Positions 1 through 7,276 of a stretch of DNA of 64,000 nucleotides are shown here, in pieces. The notes beneath the pieces were generated by a model. The model searched no databases. It saw only the letters and a list, made by a program, of their open reading frames with translations, and was not told the origin of the DNA. The first letter of the stretch is position 1. Each line of letters begins with the position of its first letter. Position numbers and translations under genes: made by a program. Origin of the DNA: Streptomyces sp. R21 (GTDB lineage Bacteria > Actinomycetota > Actinomycetes > Streptomycetales > Streptomycetaceae); the NCBI RefSeq assembly GCF_041051975.1, contig NZ_CP163435.1:9764501-9828500 (forward strand), in the 5' to 3' direction.

Positions 1-1
1 C

Positions 2-262
2 TGGGCCTCCGTCTTCGCCGGCGTCGACGCCGACCCCGGCAACGCGGAGCTGATCAAGCGCTGGTGCGTCGACTACTTCGAGGCCCTCCACCCGTTCTCG
101 GCCGGCGGCGCCTACGTCAACATGATGATGGACGAGGGCCAGGAACGCGTCCGGGCCAGCTACCGCGACAACTACGCCCGCCTGTCCCGCATCAAGGCCG
201 ACCGCGACCCGGACAACCTGTTCCGCCTCAACCAGAACATCCAACCCGCCCAGCGCCCCTGA
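2..262 (+). CDS. FAD-linked oxidase, C-terminal part (BBE domain)
   Basis: Only the last 86 codons are in the window; the gene enters from the left. The reading frame ends in the pattern F-x-x-L-x-x-I-K-x-x-x-D-P-x-N-L-F-R-x-N-Q-N-I, which is the berberine-bridge (BBE) tail of VAO-type flavoproteins. A Y-V-N-M-M-M-D-E-G segment before it fits the same domain. These enzymes use FAD to oxidise alcohols, sugars or natural products. The substrate cannot be told from the tail. The family call is firm; the specific role is unknown. Confidence 0.85.
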   Translation, partial: WASVFAGVDADPGNAELIKRWCVDYFEALHPFSAGGAYVNMMMDEGQERVRASYRDNYARLSRIKADRDPDNLFRLNQNIQPAQRP

Positions 263-502
263 TCCACGCCCGCTCTCCCCGGCGGCCACCGGACCGCCGT
301 GACGCCGGCTCGCGCCCGTACGGGGGTCGGGTGCGACAGGTGCGTCACGGCGGTCGGGACGGCATTCGCCCGGCGGGGACGAACGTGATGTGCAGCACGC
401 GCGGAACCGGCGCCGGGGCCTCCTCGGAAAGGTTCTGGCTGCGCACGGCTTGATCGACGATCTATCGGACGAAAATCCCTGGCCACAGCCCGTTCCATCC
501 AT

Positions 503-532
503 TTGACACTTCGTTGAGCGCCCAGATAGGAA
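503..532 (+). promoter_or_regulatory. Sigma-70 (HrdB-like) promoter
   Basis: A perfect TTGACA at 503-508 and TAGGAA at 527-532 are separated by 18 bp. They lie about 30 bp before the GTG start at 561. The rest of the 263-560 gap holds nothing else that could be recognised. Confidence 0.6.
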
Positions 533-560
533 GCAGCTCTCTGAAGTCGAGAGGTGGATT

Positions 561-1091
561 GTGTACGAGCCGAATGTGACCGGGGACTGGCAGGAGTGCG
601 ACGAGCACGCCGGCCTTCGCGTCCGTGTCCACGGCTTGGAGCCGGCGGAACCGCCGCGCGGCCGCGACGACGCCGCCGAGGGGCTCACCTACTTCCGCTT
701 CCGCGTGACCGTCGAGAACCGCGCGACCGAACACGTCGGCATCCACCTCGAAGACGGACAAATCGACATCCGCATCGGCCCCGACGGCGAAAGCGCCTTC
801 CTCGACTGGCGGAACTCCCAGTTCATCGAGGGCTTCGACGTCTACCCGCTGCGCCGCGTCACCGCCGTGGCCTACGCCGCGGGCGCGGACGCCTGCCTCT
901 CCCAGGTGGACATCCAGATCGTGCTGAAGGTCGACGACGAGTGGACCGACCGCTACCTGTGGTCGGGCGGCATCGGCCTCCACTCCGAGGGCCCCGAAGC
1001 CGGTACGCCGTCCGCTGCGGCCCGGGAGAGCCTCGCCTGTCAGGTCAGCAACTTCCTGAGGGGCGAGGAAGCGGGGCCGGGGGCGGCGTAA
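561..1091 (+). CDS. Hypothetical protein, beta-rich
   Basis: A 176-residue protein of unknown function. It starts at GTG 561 behind GAGAGGTGG and a good promoter. There is no signal peptide or membrane segment. Alternating hydrophobic/charged strands such as FRFRVTVEN and QVDIQIVLKVDDEW suggest a beta-sandwich, and the C-terminal ~30 residues are low complexity. It is convergent with the FAD monooxygenase gene, the two ends being only 17 bp apart. Codon use is typical of the window, so it is probably a real gene, but no family was recognised. Confidence 0.65.
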   Translation: MYEPNVTGDWQECDEHAGLRVRVHGLEPAEPPRGRDDAAEGLTYFRFRVTVENRATEHVGIHLEDGQIDIRIGPDGESAFLDWRNSQFIEGFDVYPLRRVTAVAYAAGADACLSQVDIQIVLKVDDEWTDRYLWSGGIGLHSEGPEAGTPSAAARESLACQVSNFLRGEEAGPGAA

Positions 1092-1108
1092 GGGGCGGCG
1101 AGCACTCC

Positions 1109-2374
1109 TCACTCCGCCCCGAGGCCGTCTCCGAAGCCGCCCGCGAGGCTGCCCAAACGCCCTGATGCGGCGGGCGACGGCCGGTAGTCGTCGATGGTCA
1201 CGGAGTTGTAGAGGCGTGCGCTCTTGGTGGTGAGGCGAACGAGAGCGCGGCTGGGGGCCGCCGGCAGGGCGGAGATCAGGCGGGCGCCCTGGGCCAGTCC
1301 CCATACGCCGAGGTGGGACGTGGGGATCAGGGCCTTCGCCGCGCTCAGCGCGACCGCGCGGCTGCCCCGCACATGCTCCGCCATCGCGCGCTCGTAGGCG
1401 GGGAAGGCGCGCTCGTGGTCGCCGCCCGCCCGTGCCAGCTCTCCGGCGAGGACGTACGCGCCGACGACAGCCAGGGTGGTGCTCCCGCCGACGGCCGGAC
1501 CGGGGCAGTAGCCCGCGTCGCCGACGAGCGTCACCCTCCCCTGCGACCAGGTGTCCATGCGGAGCTGGGTGATCGAGTCGAAGTAGAACGCCGGGGTGCG
1601 GTCGAGTTCATCCAGCCAGCGGTCCACGTGGGCGTGCATGCCGGCGAACGCACCGCGCAGCAGCTCCTTCTGCCGGGGCACGTCGTGTCGGTGGTAGTCG
1701 AGTTCGCGCTCGCTCCGGAACAGGAACAGCGCCCGCGCGTCGCCGAGGTGCCGTGCGCCGTACATGCCGGCAGTGCGGCCGACGCCGACGTGGATGAGGA
1801 GCTCGCCGTCGAGGGCGGAGACGTTCGGCAGGGTCAGCACCCCGAGGTAGGCCCCGATGAAGGCGTTGCAGCGGGACTCGTCGTCGAAGACGAGGCGGCG
1901 CACGTTGGAGTGCAGCCCGTCCGCGCCGACGACGACGTCGAAGCGGCGCGGCGCGGCGTTTTCGAACCGCACCTCGCCGTCGGGCGAGATCGCGGTGATC
2001 GAGTCGCCGAAGACGTACCCGACGTCGTCGCGTGTGGCGTCGTAGTAGATCTCGCTCAGGTCGTCGCGCATGATCTCGAGGTGCCGGTCGGAGGTGGCAC
2101 CGAAGATCTTGGAGAGGTCCGCCCGGACGGGACGCCGTGCGCCCTCCTGGTAGACGGTCATCCGGTTCGCGCCGGTGGCCCGTTCCTCGACACGCGGGAT
2201 CAGGCCCATCTTCTCCGAGATGTTCATCGCGGGCCGAAACAGGTCGACCGCGTGGCCGCCGGTCCTGCGCAGAGCCGGCGCGCGCTCGACGACGGTGACC
2301 GAGAAGCCGTGCCTGGTGAGCCAGTAGGCCAGCACCGGACCGGCAACGCCGGCGCCGGAGACCAGAATCCGCAT
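1109..2374 (-). CDS. FAD-dependent monooxygenase (PHBH/TetX-like)
   Basis: A 421-residue class A flavoprotein. GAGVAG at residues 7-12 is the FAD dinucleotide motif after the first beta strand. GADGLHSNVRR in the middle is the DG motif, and GDAGYCPGPAVGGS near residue 290 is the second FAD-binding motif. Such enzymes hydroxylate or epoxidise small molecules with NAD(P)H and O2. The start at 2374 has AAAAGGCAGG upstream; an alternative ATG at 2392 directly follows the stop of the hydrolase gene. The two genes therefore form one transcriptional unit, hydrolase first. The substrate is unknown. Confidence 0.85.
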   Translation of the reverse strand: MRILVSGAGVAGPVLAYWLTRHGFSVTVVERAPALRRTGGHAVDLFRPAMNISEKMGLIPRVEERATGANRMTVYQEGARRPVRADLSKIFGATSDRHLEIMRDDLSEIYYDATRDDVGYVFGDSITAISPDGEVRFENAAPRRFDVVVGADGLHSNVRRLVFDDESRCNAFIGAYLGVLTLPNVSALDGELLIHVGVGRTAGMYGARHLGDARALFLFRSERELDYHRHDVPRQKELLRGAFAGMHAHVDRWLDELDRTPAFYFDSITQLRMDTWSQGRVTLVGDAGYCPGPAVGGSTTLAVVGAYVLAGELARAGGDHERAFPAYERAMAEHVRGSRAVALSAAKALIPTSHLGVWGLAQGARLISALPAAPSRALVRLTTKSARLYNSVTIDDYRPSPAASGRLGSLAGGFGDGLGAE

Positions 2375-2392
2375 GGCACCCTGCCTTTTCAT

Positions 2393-3250
2393 TCAGTCCG
2401 TCCGTACGGCGTGGATTGCGGTGAAGGCCAGCAGGGGGGTGGCGGTCCGCGGCGGGTCCTCGAGCAGGGGCGAGTGTCCGAGGCCGGGCAGCAGCTCGAC
2501 CCTTGCGCCCGGAACGGCGCGGTAGCCGGAGGCGGATGAGGATCGCCATCTGCGGTCGTCCTCGCCGAAGATCACCAGGAGCGGCTTGCCCAGGGCCGCC
2601 AGCCGGTCCGGCAGCGCCCGCTGCTCCAGGTAGGCGCGGGTGGCCTGCATCGTCGTGGTCAGCGAGTGGTAGGTCATTGCGCGTACGTCGTCCAGGAGCT
2701 CTTCTGGGATCTTGTAGCCCGCGCGGCTGAAGCCCGTGCTCGCGAACTGCCGGAGCTGCTCGTCGGTCGGCGGCCACTGGGAGGGGCCGATTGCGGCGGA
2801 CTGCGGTGCGATGAAGGCGTCCAGGCTGGGGCCGGTGTTGACGAGCGCGAGCGCGGTCACCAGGTCGGGCCGCTGTTCGGCGAGGGCGGTGGCGACCACA
2901 CCGCCGCTGGAATGACCGACGACCACGGCGTGCTCGACGCCGAGCCGGTCCAGTACCGCTGCGGCCCGGTGTGCCTGGTCCGGGATCGCGTAGCTGCGGT
3001 CGGCCGGCTTGGCCGACCGGCCGTGCCCGAGGAGGTCGATCCGGATGACGCGGTGAGATCCGGTCAGCAGTGGAACCAGCGGGTCCCACGAACGGGTCGA
3101 GGACGCGGAGCCATGGATGAGCAGAAGGGCGTGGGCGTCGCGGGGGCCGTCCTGGCACGCGTAGATGTCGCTGTCGTCCAGTGACAGGGTCGAACTCCCG
3201 GTGGCCTCGGCGTCGTCGTTCACGTGCGGTGCGCCGTCAGAAACAGTCAT
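2393..3250 (-). CDS. Alpha/beta hydrolase
   Basis: A 285-residue alpha/beta-fold hydrolase. LLLIHGSASS at about 43-52 holds the oxyanion HG. VVGHSSGG gives the nucleophile elbow, with Ser114. FGEDDRRW carries the likely acid and LPGLGHSPL the catalytic His. The ATG at 3250 is chosen because it lies just outside the divergent AraC gene; the frame stays open further upstream, but that stretch overlaps the AraC gene. It is followed with no gap by the flavin monooxygenase, so the two probably act on the same substrate. The regulator is probably the AraC protein next door. Confidence 0.85.
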   Translation of the reverse strand: MTVSDGAPHVNDDAEATGSSTLSLDDSDIYACQDGPRDAHALLLIHGSASSTRSWDPLVPLLTGSHRVIRIDLLGHGRSAKPADRSYAIPDQAHRAAAVLDRLGVEHAVVVGHSSGGVVATALAEQRPDLVTALALVNTGPSLDAFIAPQSAAIGPSQWPPTDEQLRQFASTGFSRAGYKIPEELLDDVRAMTYHSLTTTMQATRAYLEQRALPDRLAALGKPLLVIFGEDDRRWRSSSASGYRAVPGARVELLPGLGHSPLLEDPPRTATPLLAFTAIHAVRTD

Positions 3251-3325
3251 GAGCCCACTGTCTCCGCCGGTAGCCGCCAAGGATTGGACGAATGTTCCCC
3301 TCAACCGGCCCACTAGCATGGGACG

Positions 3326-4213
3326 GTGGAAACGTTCATACACGGTGCAGCTGTGTGGGACGTCGCATGCCCGCAGCGGCCCAGCCGGGTGGCCGGTCTG
3401 ACCATGGCCGGGTTCCGTGTCCGTGACCTGGACGCGCTCCGGATGGTTCCGCACCCGGCCGTGACGATGCTCCTGGAGTTCGGCGCCGGCTCGCCCGTCC
3501 TTGACTGTGCCGCAGGGCGGCAGCAGCGGGGAAGCATCGTCGCCGGGCCCGGGCTGGGGTCCGGCGGCGCGGTGCGGGCGCGGGGAGAGAACGTCGAGTG
3601 CGTGCAGGTGCGCCTGTCCCCGGTGATCGCACGCGCGATCCTGGGCGCCTCGCCCGCCGAACTCGACGGCGCTGTCGTGTCGTTGGGCGACCTGTGGGGC
3701 CGGGAGGCGTCACGGATCCGCGAGCGACTCGGCGATGTCTCGTCCTGGCAGGATCGCTTCGCGTTGACGGACGCGCTGCTCGCCCGCCGGCATGAGGCGG
3801 GGCCGCCGGTGGACCCGGAGGTGGCCTGGGCCTGGCACCGGATCGTCGTCAGCCGTGGGCTGACCCGGGTCGACGGACTTGCGACCGAGGTCGGATGGAG
3901 CCGTAAACGGCTCTGGTCTCGCTTCCGGTCGCAGCTCGGCCTGCCGCCCAAGCGCGCCGTGAAGCTGGTCCGCTTCGACCATGCTGCCCATCGTCTGGTC
4001 GCGGGCGAAAGCGCGGCCCACGTCGCGGCCGACAGCGGCTATGCCGACCAGTCCCACCTGCATCGGGATGTCGTGGCGTTCACCGGCGTAACCCCCGCGA
4101 CCGTGGCCGGCGAGCCGTTTCTCGCCGTAGACGACATCGCATGGCCCAGCCGGGGAACATCCGCACTGCTCGCCTCTCCGGGGAGTTCCGGCTCAGTCGC
4201 CGACCGGAGCTGA
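3326..4213 (+). CDS. AraC-family transcriptional regulator
   Basis: A 295-residue regulator with an unrecognised N-terminal sensing half and a C-terminal double helix-turn-helix (about residues 177-257). The region LATEVGWSRKRLWSRF is the first HTH and AAHVAADSGYADQSHLHRDV the second, with F-x-x-x-x-G-x-x-P after it, the AraC/XylS signature. It is divergent from the hydrolase-monooxygenase operon with only 75 bp between starts, so it is likely its regulator. A 32-bp piece of its coding sequence (3435-3466) is repeated exactly at 4861-4892. Confidence 0.9.
   Translation: METFIHGAAVWDVACPQRPSRVAGLTMAGFRVRDLDALRMVPHPAVTMLLEFGAGSPVLDCAAGRQQRGSIVAGPGLGSGGAVRARGENVECVQVRLSPVIARAILGASPAELDGAVVSLGDLWGREASRIRERLGDVSSWQDRFALTDALLARRHEAGPPVDPEVAWAWHRIVVSRGLTRVDGLATEVGWSRKRLWSRFRSQLGLPPKRAVKLVRFDHAAHRLVAGESAAHVAADSGYADQSHLHRDVVAFTGVTPATVAGEPFLAVDDIAWPSRGTSALLASPGSSGSVADRS
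3435..3466 (+). repeat. 32-bp direct repeat, copy 1 (inside AraC gene)
   Basis: This stretch is identical to 4861-4892. It encodes LRMVPHPAVT in the AraC gene. Identity stops sharply on the left and fades on the right after one mismatch and three more matches. Confidence 0.9.
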
Positions 4214-4318
4214 GGACGGCCACCCACACAGTGTTCGCGCTGTTCCGGTTCTCCACACCCTGGAGGCCGTCGTGGATGTCCCGGCGCAGACTGGGGCCGG
4301 CCAAGCACTTCCTGGCGG

Positions 4319-4346
4319 ACGTGGCTCCCCGAGTGGGCAGCCACGT
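4319..4346. terminator. Bidirectional hairpin terminator
   Basis: ACGTGGCT at 4319-4326 pairs exactly with AGCCACGT at 4339-4346, with a 12-nt loop. It sits between the convergent AraC gene and the unknown gene ending at 4356. There is no T-tract, which is usual in high-GC actinobacteria. Confidence 0.55.
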
Positions 4347-4355
4347 GGCTGGGTG

Positions 4356-4769
4356 CTACTCCGCCAGGAGCATGGCGACGCGCTGGGCGGTCTTCTCTCC
4401 GGCCCGTTGTTTGATCAGCCCTTCTTTGGCGGCTGCTCGCAGCAGGACTCCGGTGGCCGCTGCCTCCGCCCTCGTGAGCACTGCGGTGACCACGACCGGA
4501 TTCAGGCCGCCGGCTCCGCCTGCCGCGATCACGCGAATCGTTCGCCGGTCCGCGGAGGGCTGTGGTTCCAGTGGATCGACCTGGCGGCCCAGCGCAGTAA
4601 GTACGTCGTGCGTGCGCTCCACGGCGTCCTCGAAGGCCAACGGCAGGCGCAGATCGATCTCGTGGACGTTCTTCTTCAAACGCTTGGCGGTGAACTCCGC
4701 GCCCCGGCGGCCCAGGCCCCCGGCGAGCGCACCGAGGGCCTCGACCAGAAGCCCATCCTCATCCTGCAT
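4356..4769 (-). CDS. Hypothetical protein (137 aa)
   Basis: The family was not recognised. The start ATG at 4769 has GGGGGACGG just upstream; a longer frame begins at 4829. The product is soluble, without signal peptide. It has an N-terminal helical stretch (MQDEDGLLVEALGALAGGLG), a basic segment (AKRLKKNVHEIDLRL), and an alanine-rich helical C-terminal half ending in EKTAQRVAMLLAE. The protein could be a small DNA- or protein-binding factor, but nothing in the sequence proves that. Confidence 0.6.
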   Translation of the reverse strand: MQDEDGLLVEALGALAGGLGRRGAEFTAKRLKKNVHEIDLRLPLAFEDAVERTHDVLTALGRQVDPLEPQPSADRRTIRVIAAGGAGGLNPVVVTAVLTRAEAAATGVLLRAAAKEGLIKQRAGEKTAQRVAMLLAE

Positions 4770-4860
4770 CAGCCGTCCCCCGCTCACTCGATGAAAGTCG
4801 TGCTGCGGACATGATAGGAATCCGGTCAACGCTCAGCGACGCCGTGGTGGTGTCCCTTGC

Positions 4861-4892
4861 CGCTCCGGATGGTTCCGCACCCGGCCGTGACG
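4861..4892 (+). repeat. 32-bp direct repeat, copy 2 (AraC gene remnant)
   Basis: An exact copy of 3435-3466 lies in the short gap between the unknown gene starting at 4769 and the methyltransferase stop at 4907. Here it is not part of a credible gene, so it looks like the scar of a duplicated or recombined AraC gene. Confidence 0.85.
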
Positions 4893-4906
4893 CTGCGTCG
4901 AACCCC

Positions 4907-5692
4907 TCACGCGGTGACAGTGAACGCGCCACGATGGAGGGTCACAGCGCCTGTGGCCGTTGCGACCGCGAAGTTGAGCATGCGCGCGGGGCCGTCGGTG
5001 AGCAACGCCGGGAGGGTGGCCGGGGCTGTCCCGGCCGCGAGCCGGCGGCCCAGATCGTCGAACCACTGCCGCGCCCAGGTGCTTTCGTCGGCCCAGTCCA
5101 GGAGTGTGAAGCCGCTGGACTGGACGGTGTCGCGCAGCTCGTCGGCGGTGACCAGGTGACTGTCGGTGCCGTCGAGCGACCAGGGCAGCGGCAGGGCCAA
5201 CTCGCCGTCGGCGCCTCGGCAGACCTCGAAGATCGCCAGCCGCGCTCCCGGCCGCAGACGGCGAGCGATCTCGGAGTAGAACACCTTCTTGTCCTCGATG
5301 TTCATCTGGACGTGGACGGTGTAGGCGGCGTCGAACCCGGTGTGGCCGAGGGCGCCGATGTCGCTGCGGAAGAACCTGGTCCGTTCTGCGAGCCCCGCGG
5401 CGTCGGACAGGGCCTGAGCGGCCTCCACATAGGCGGTGGTGATGTCGACGCCGACGACGTTGCAGCCGGTGGCCCGGGCGATCTGCCGTGCGGGACCGCC
5501 GAGGCCGGACCCGACGTCCAGCGCCGTCGCTCCGGCGGTGAGTGCCAGATGCGGGATCAGGCGCTCGATCGCTTCGGACCCGCCGGCGTGGAACTGGTCG
5601 ATGTCCTCCCACTGCGTCCGCGGCAATGCGGACAGGCTTGCTCCCGTGAGCTGCTCGACAGTGGTGACGATGTCGGTTTCGGTGTAGGTCAT
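4907..5692 (-). CDS. SAM-dependent class I methyltransferase
   Basis: A 261-residue methyltransferase. Motif I is ALDVGSGLGG (58-66), with VVGVDIT holding the acidic residue that binds the SAM ribose. FDAAYTVHVQMNIEDK and LRPGARLAIFEV match motifs II-III of the gamma-tocopherol/sarcosine-type Methyltransf_11/25 group. The start at 5692 follows GAGGAG at good distance. The HxlR regulator lies 19 bp upstream on the same strand, so the two are probably co-transcribed and under the regulator's operator. The methyl acceptor is unknown; a small molecule is most likely. Confidence 0.85.
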   Translation of the reverse strand: MTYTETDIVTTVEQLTGASLSALPRTQWEDIDQFHAGGSEAIERLIPHLALTAGATALDVGSGLGGPARQIARATGCNVVGVDITTAYVEAAQALSDAAGLAERTRFFRSDIGALGHTGFDAAYTVHVQMNIEDKKVFYSEIARRLRPGARLAIFEVCRGADGELALPLPWSLDGTDSHLVTADELRDTVQSSGFTLLDWADESTWARQWFDDLGRRLAAGTAPATLPALLTDGPARMLNFAVATATGAVTLHRGAFTVTA

Positions 5693-5711
5693 GACGCTGC
5701 TCCTCATGGGA

Positions 5712-6365
5712 TCAATCGGACGCTCCGGTGGGCGCCGCGCTGACAAGGTCGTGCAGCAACTTCCGTGCGCCGGTGATCCGCAGGCCCTGCCGGGTCGCCT
5801 GGCTCGGACTCAGCAATCCGGACAGGACGGCGCCGACGAGCTGGGCCGGGCCCGTGAGCGTGACATCGGCGTCCGGTGCCGTGCCGCGGCGCGTCTCGAA
5901 GCCGCCCGGCCGCAGGATCAGGCGCATCGCCTCGCCCCCGCACTCGACGCCGAGGATGAACTCGCTGTCCGGCGCGAGGCGGTCGGACAGCATCAATCCG
6001 CCGAGCAGCGCGGCCCATTGCGGCTGCACCGCGTCCTCGGGGCCAGGGCCGGTCGTCATTCGCCCCAACCCCCACTGGGCCAGCGCGAGCAGCACACCCT
6101 GCAGCTCCCGGCCCTGGGCAGTCAGCTGAAACAGCGTGGCCCCCACTGGTGGTGGCGCGGCACTGCGTTCGATCAGACCCTCGGCCTCCATGGCCCTGAG
6201 CCGGTCGGCGAGCAGATTCGTCGCGATTCCGGGCAGGCCGCGCTTGAGATCGCTGTATCGACTCGGCCCCAGCGCCAGAAGCTCCCGGACGATGAGCAGC
6301 ACCCACCGATCCCCGACGATGTCCAGCGAGCGGGCCACCGAGCAGTACTGCTGGTAACTCTTCAC
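5712..6365 (-). CDS. HxlR-family regulator with C-terminal SCP2-like domain
   Basis: A 217-residue protein from GTG 6365. KSYQQYCSVARSLDIVGDRWVLLIVREL opens the HxlR winged helix (family hallmark C near residue 8, then GDRW). The DNA-binding domain runs to about residue 105. The C-terminal ~100 residues (ILGVECGGEAMRLILRPGG ... DADVTLTGPAQLVGAVLSG) resemble SCP2 sterol carrier domains, which occur fused to HxlR domains and could bind a hydrophobic ligand. An upstream TTG at 6401 would overlap a palindromic operator, so the GTG is preferred. It probably controls itself and the methyltransferase. Confidence 0.85.
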   Translation of the reverse strand: MKSYQQYCSVARSLDIVGDRWVLLIVRELLALGPSRYSDLKRGLPGIATNLLADRLRAMEAEGLIERSAAPPPVGATLFQLTAQGRELQGVLLALAQWGLGRMTTGPGPEDAVQPQWAALLGGLMLSDRLAPDSEFILGVECGGEAMRLILRPGGFETRRGTAPDADVTLTGPAQLVGAVLSGLLSPSQATRQGLRITGARKLLHDLVSAAPTGASD

Positions 6366-6393
6366 ATTCCCAACGTAGAGCGGTGTGGTTGAT

Positions 6394-6417
6394 TTTCTCA
6401 AGCTCTAGGTTGAGAAA
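6394..6417. promoter_or_regulatory. Palindromic operator for the HxlR regulator
   Basis: TTTCTCAA at 6394-6401 and TTGAGAAA at 6410-6417 form a perfect inverted repeat with an 8-bp spacer, so the half-site centres are 16 bp apart, about 1.5 helical turns. It lies 29-52 bp before the GTG start. Its AT-rich character stands out in this DNA. Autoregulation is inferred. Confidence 0.65.
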
Positions 6418-6483
6418 CAGTTCCACCAGTCATCGAGTGCGGGCACTGGGGCGCGAAACCGTGCCGGTCGCACCCACCGGGCC

Positions 6484-6951
6484 CTACCCCTCCCGCAACG
6501 GCGCCAGCGTCGCCAGGGTGCCGTTCGCCCGGCCCAGCGCCCGCTCCAGAGTGACGGGGGAGTGCAGGGCGCCCGTGCCGTCGGGCGGGATGAGCCACTC
6601 CAGGAAGCGCGCGGGCCGGTACGGCGGCGGAACCGCGACCCAGGTGCCCTTGCCGGCATGGCGCAGGCCCGCTCCGACCCAGTGGCTCGCGGGATCGGGC
6701 GGCAGGAAGAAGCCGACTCTCTGCGCGGCGGTGTCCACCAACGTGGGGCCGGGCACCTGGAGCGGCTCTTGCCACAGGACGTCGAGGGTGAGCAGGCCGA
6801 GCTGATCGGGAACGCTCAGCACGTCCCAGTACCGTCCGGCCTCCAGGAGCACGGTGCCGGTGCCCTGGTCCCACGCGCGCTTGCACGCCCGGGGGTCCGG
6901 AGCGGCCGCCGCGAGCCACTCCACGCCTTGCATCCACAGCGAGTTCGTCAT
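6484..6951 (-). CDS. Hypothetical protein (155 aa)
   Basis: Unknown function. The ATG at 6951 is preceded by GGAGAACGAC, a good ribosome site. The protein begins MTNSLWMQGVEWLAAAAPDP and contains CKRAWDQGTGTVLLEAGRYWDVLSV and GLRHAGKGTWVAVPPPYRP. These resemble a family of short Streptomyces proteins without a proven role, with a weak resemblance to primase-polymerase N-terminal modules. No signal peptide or membrane segment is present. It stands alone between the HxlR operator and the repeat tract. Confidence 0.65.
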   Translation of the reverse strand: MTNSLWMQGVEWLAAAAPDPRACKRAWDQGTGTVLLEAGRYWDVLSVPDQLGLLTLDVLWQEPLQVPGPTLVDTAAQRVGFFLPPDPASHWVGAGLRHAGKGTWVAVPPPYRPARFLEWLIPPDGTGALHSPVTLERALGRANGTLATLAPLREG

Positions 6952-7115
6952 GTCGTTCTCCGGTTGGTCACAGCTCCGCCGTGCCAGGTGCAGGGGAGAG
7001 TACGGCCGGGCGCCCACCTGCGGATACTCCGGAGGTCGGTCTTGGCATATGCATGCTTGTAGATATTTCTATGCGGCGGAAGGGGTGGCGCGGCCTGGCG
7101 TTTCGGACGCGGCGT

Positions 7116-7262
7116 CAGAACCCCGAAGTCGCCGCCCGGGAGACGGAGATCCGTGTCAGGAACCCGGATCTCCGTGCCAGGAACACAGATCCGAGCCCCG
7201 GCAGCCCAGGTCGCGACGCCAGGAACCTGCAGCACGGCACTAGGAACCTTCAGGCCCCCTCG
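7116..7262. repeat. Seven-unit 21-bp tandem repeat upstream of dapB-like gene
   Basis: Units begin at 7116, 7137, 7158, 7179, 7200, 7221 and 7242, exactly 21 bp apart. The core is AGGAAC followed by a degenerate CNGATCTCCGTGCC. Units 1 and 2 and the unit at 7200 are the most diverged. The tract ends 14 bp before the ATG at 7277, and no Shine-Dalgarno is visible there. A 21-bp period is two helical turns, as for an array of protein sites. One frame also reads the repeat as heptapeptides (RNPDLRA, RNTDPSP, RNLQHGT) and ends in an ATGA overlap with the next gene. Confidence 0.8.
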
Positions 7263-7276
7263 CTACCCTCCGCCGC

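Noticed and set aside
172..498. A minus-strand gene in the 263-560 gap.
   Set aside because: It has no ribosome site and Arg/Ala/Pro-biased composition; a plus-strand promoter occupies the same gap.
7116..7262. The 21-bp repeats as a CRISPR array.
   Set aside because: The units are contiguous with no spacers and there are no cas genes.
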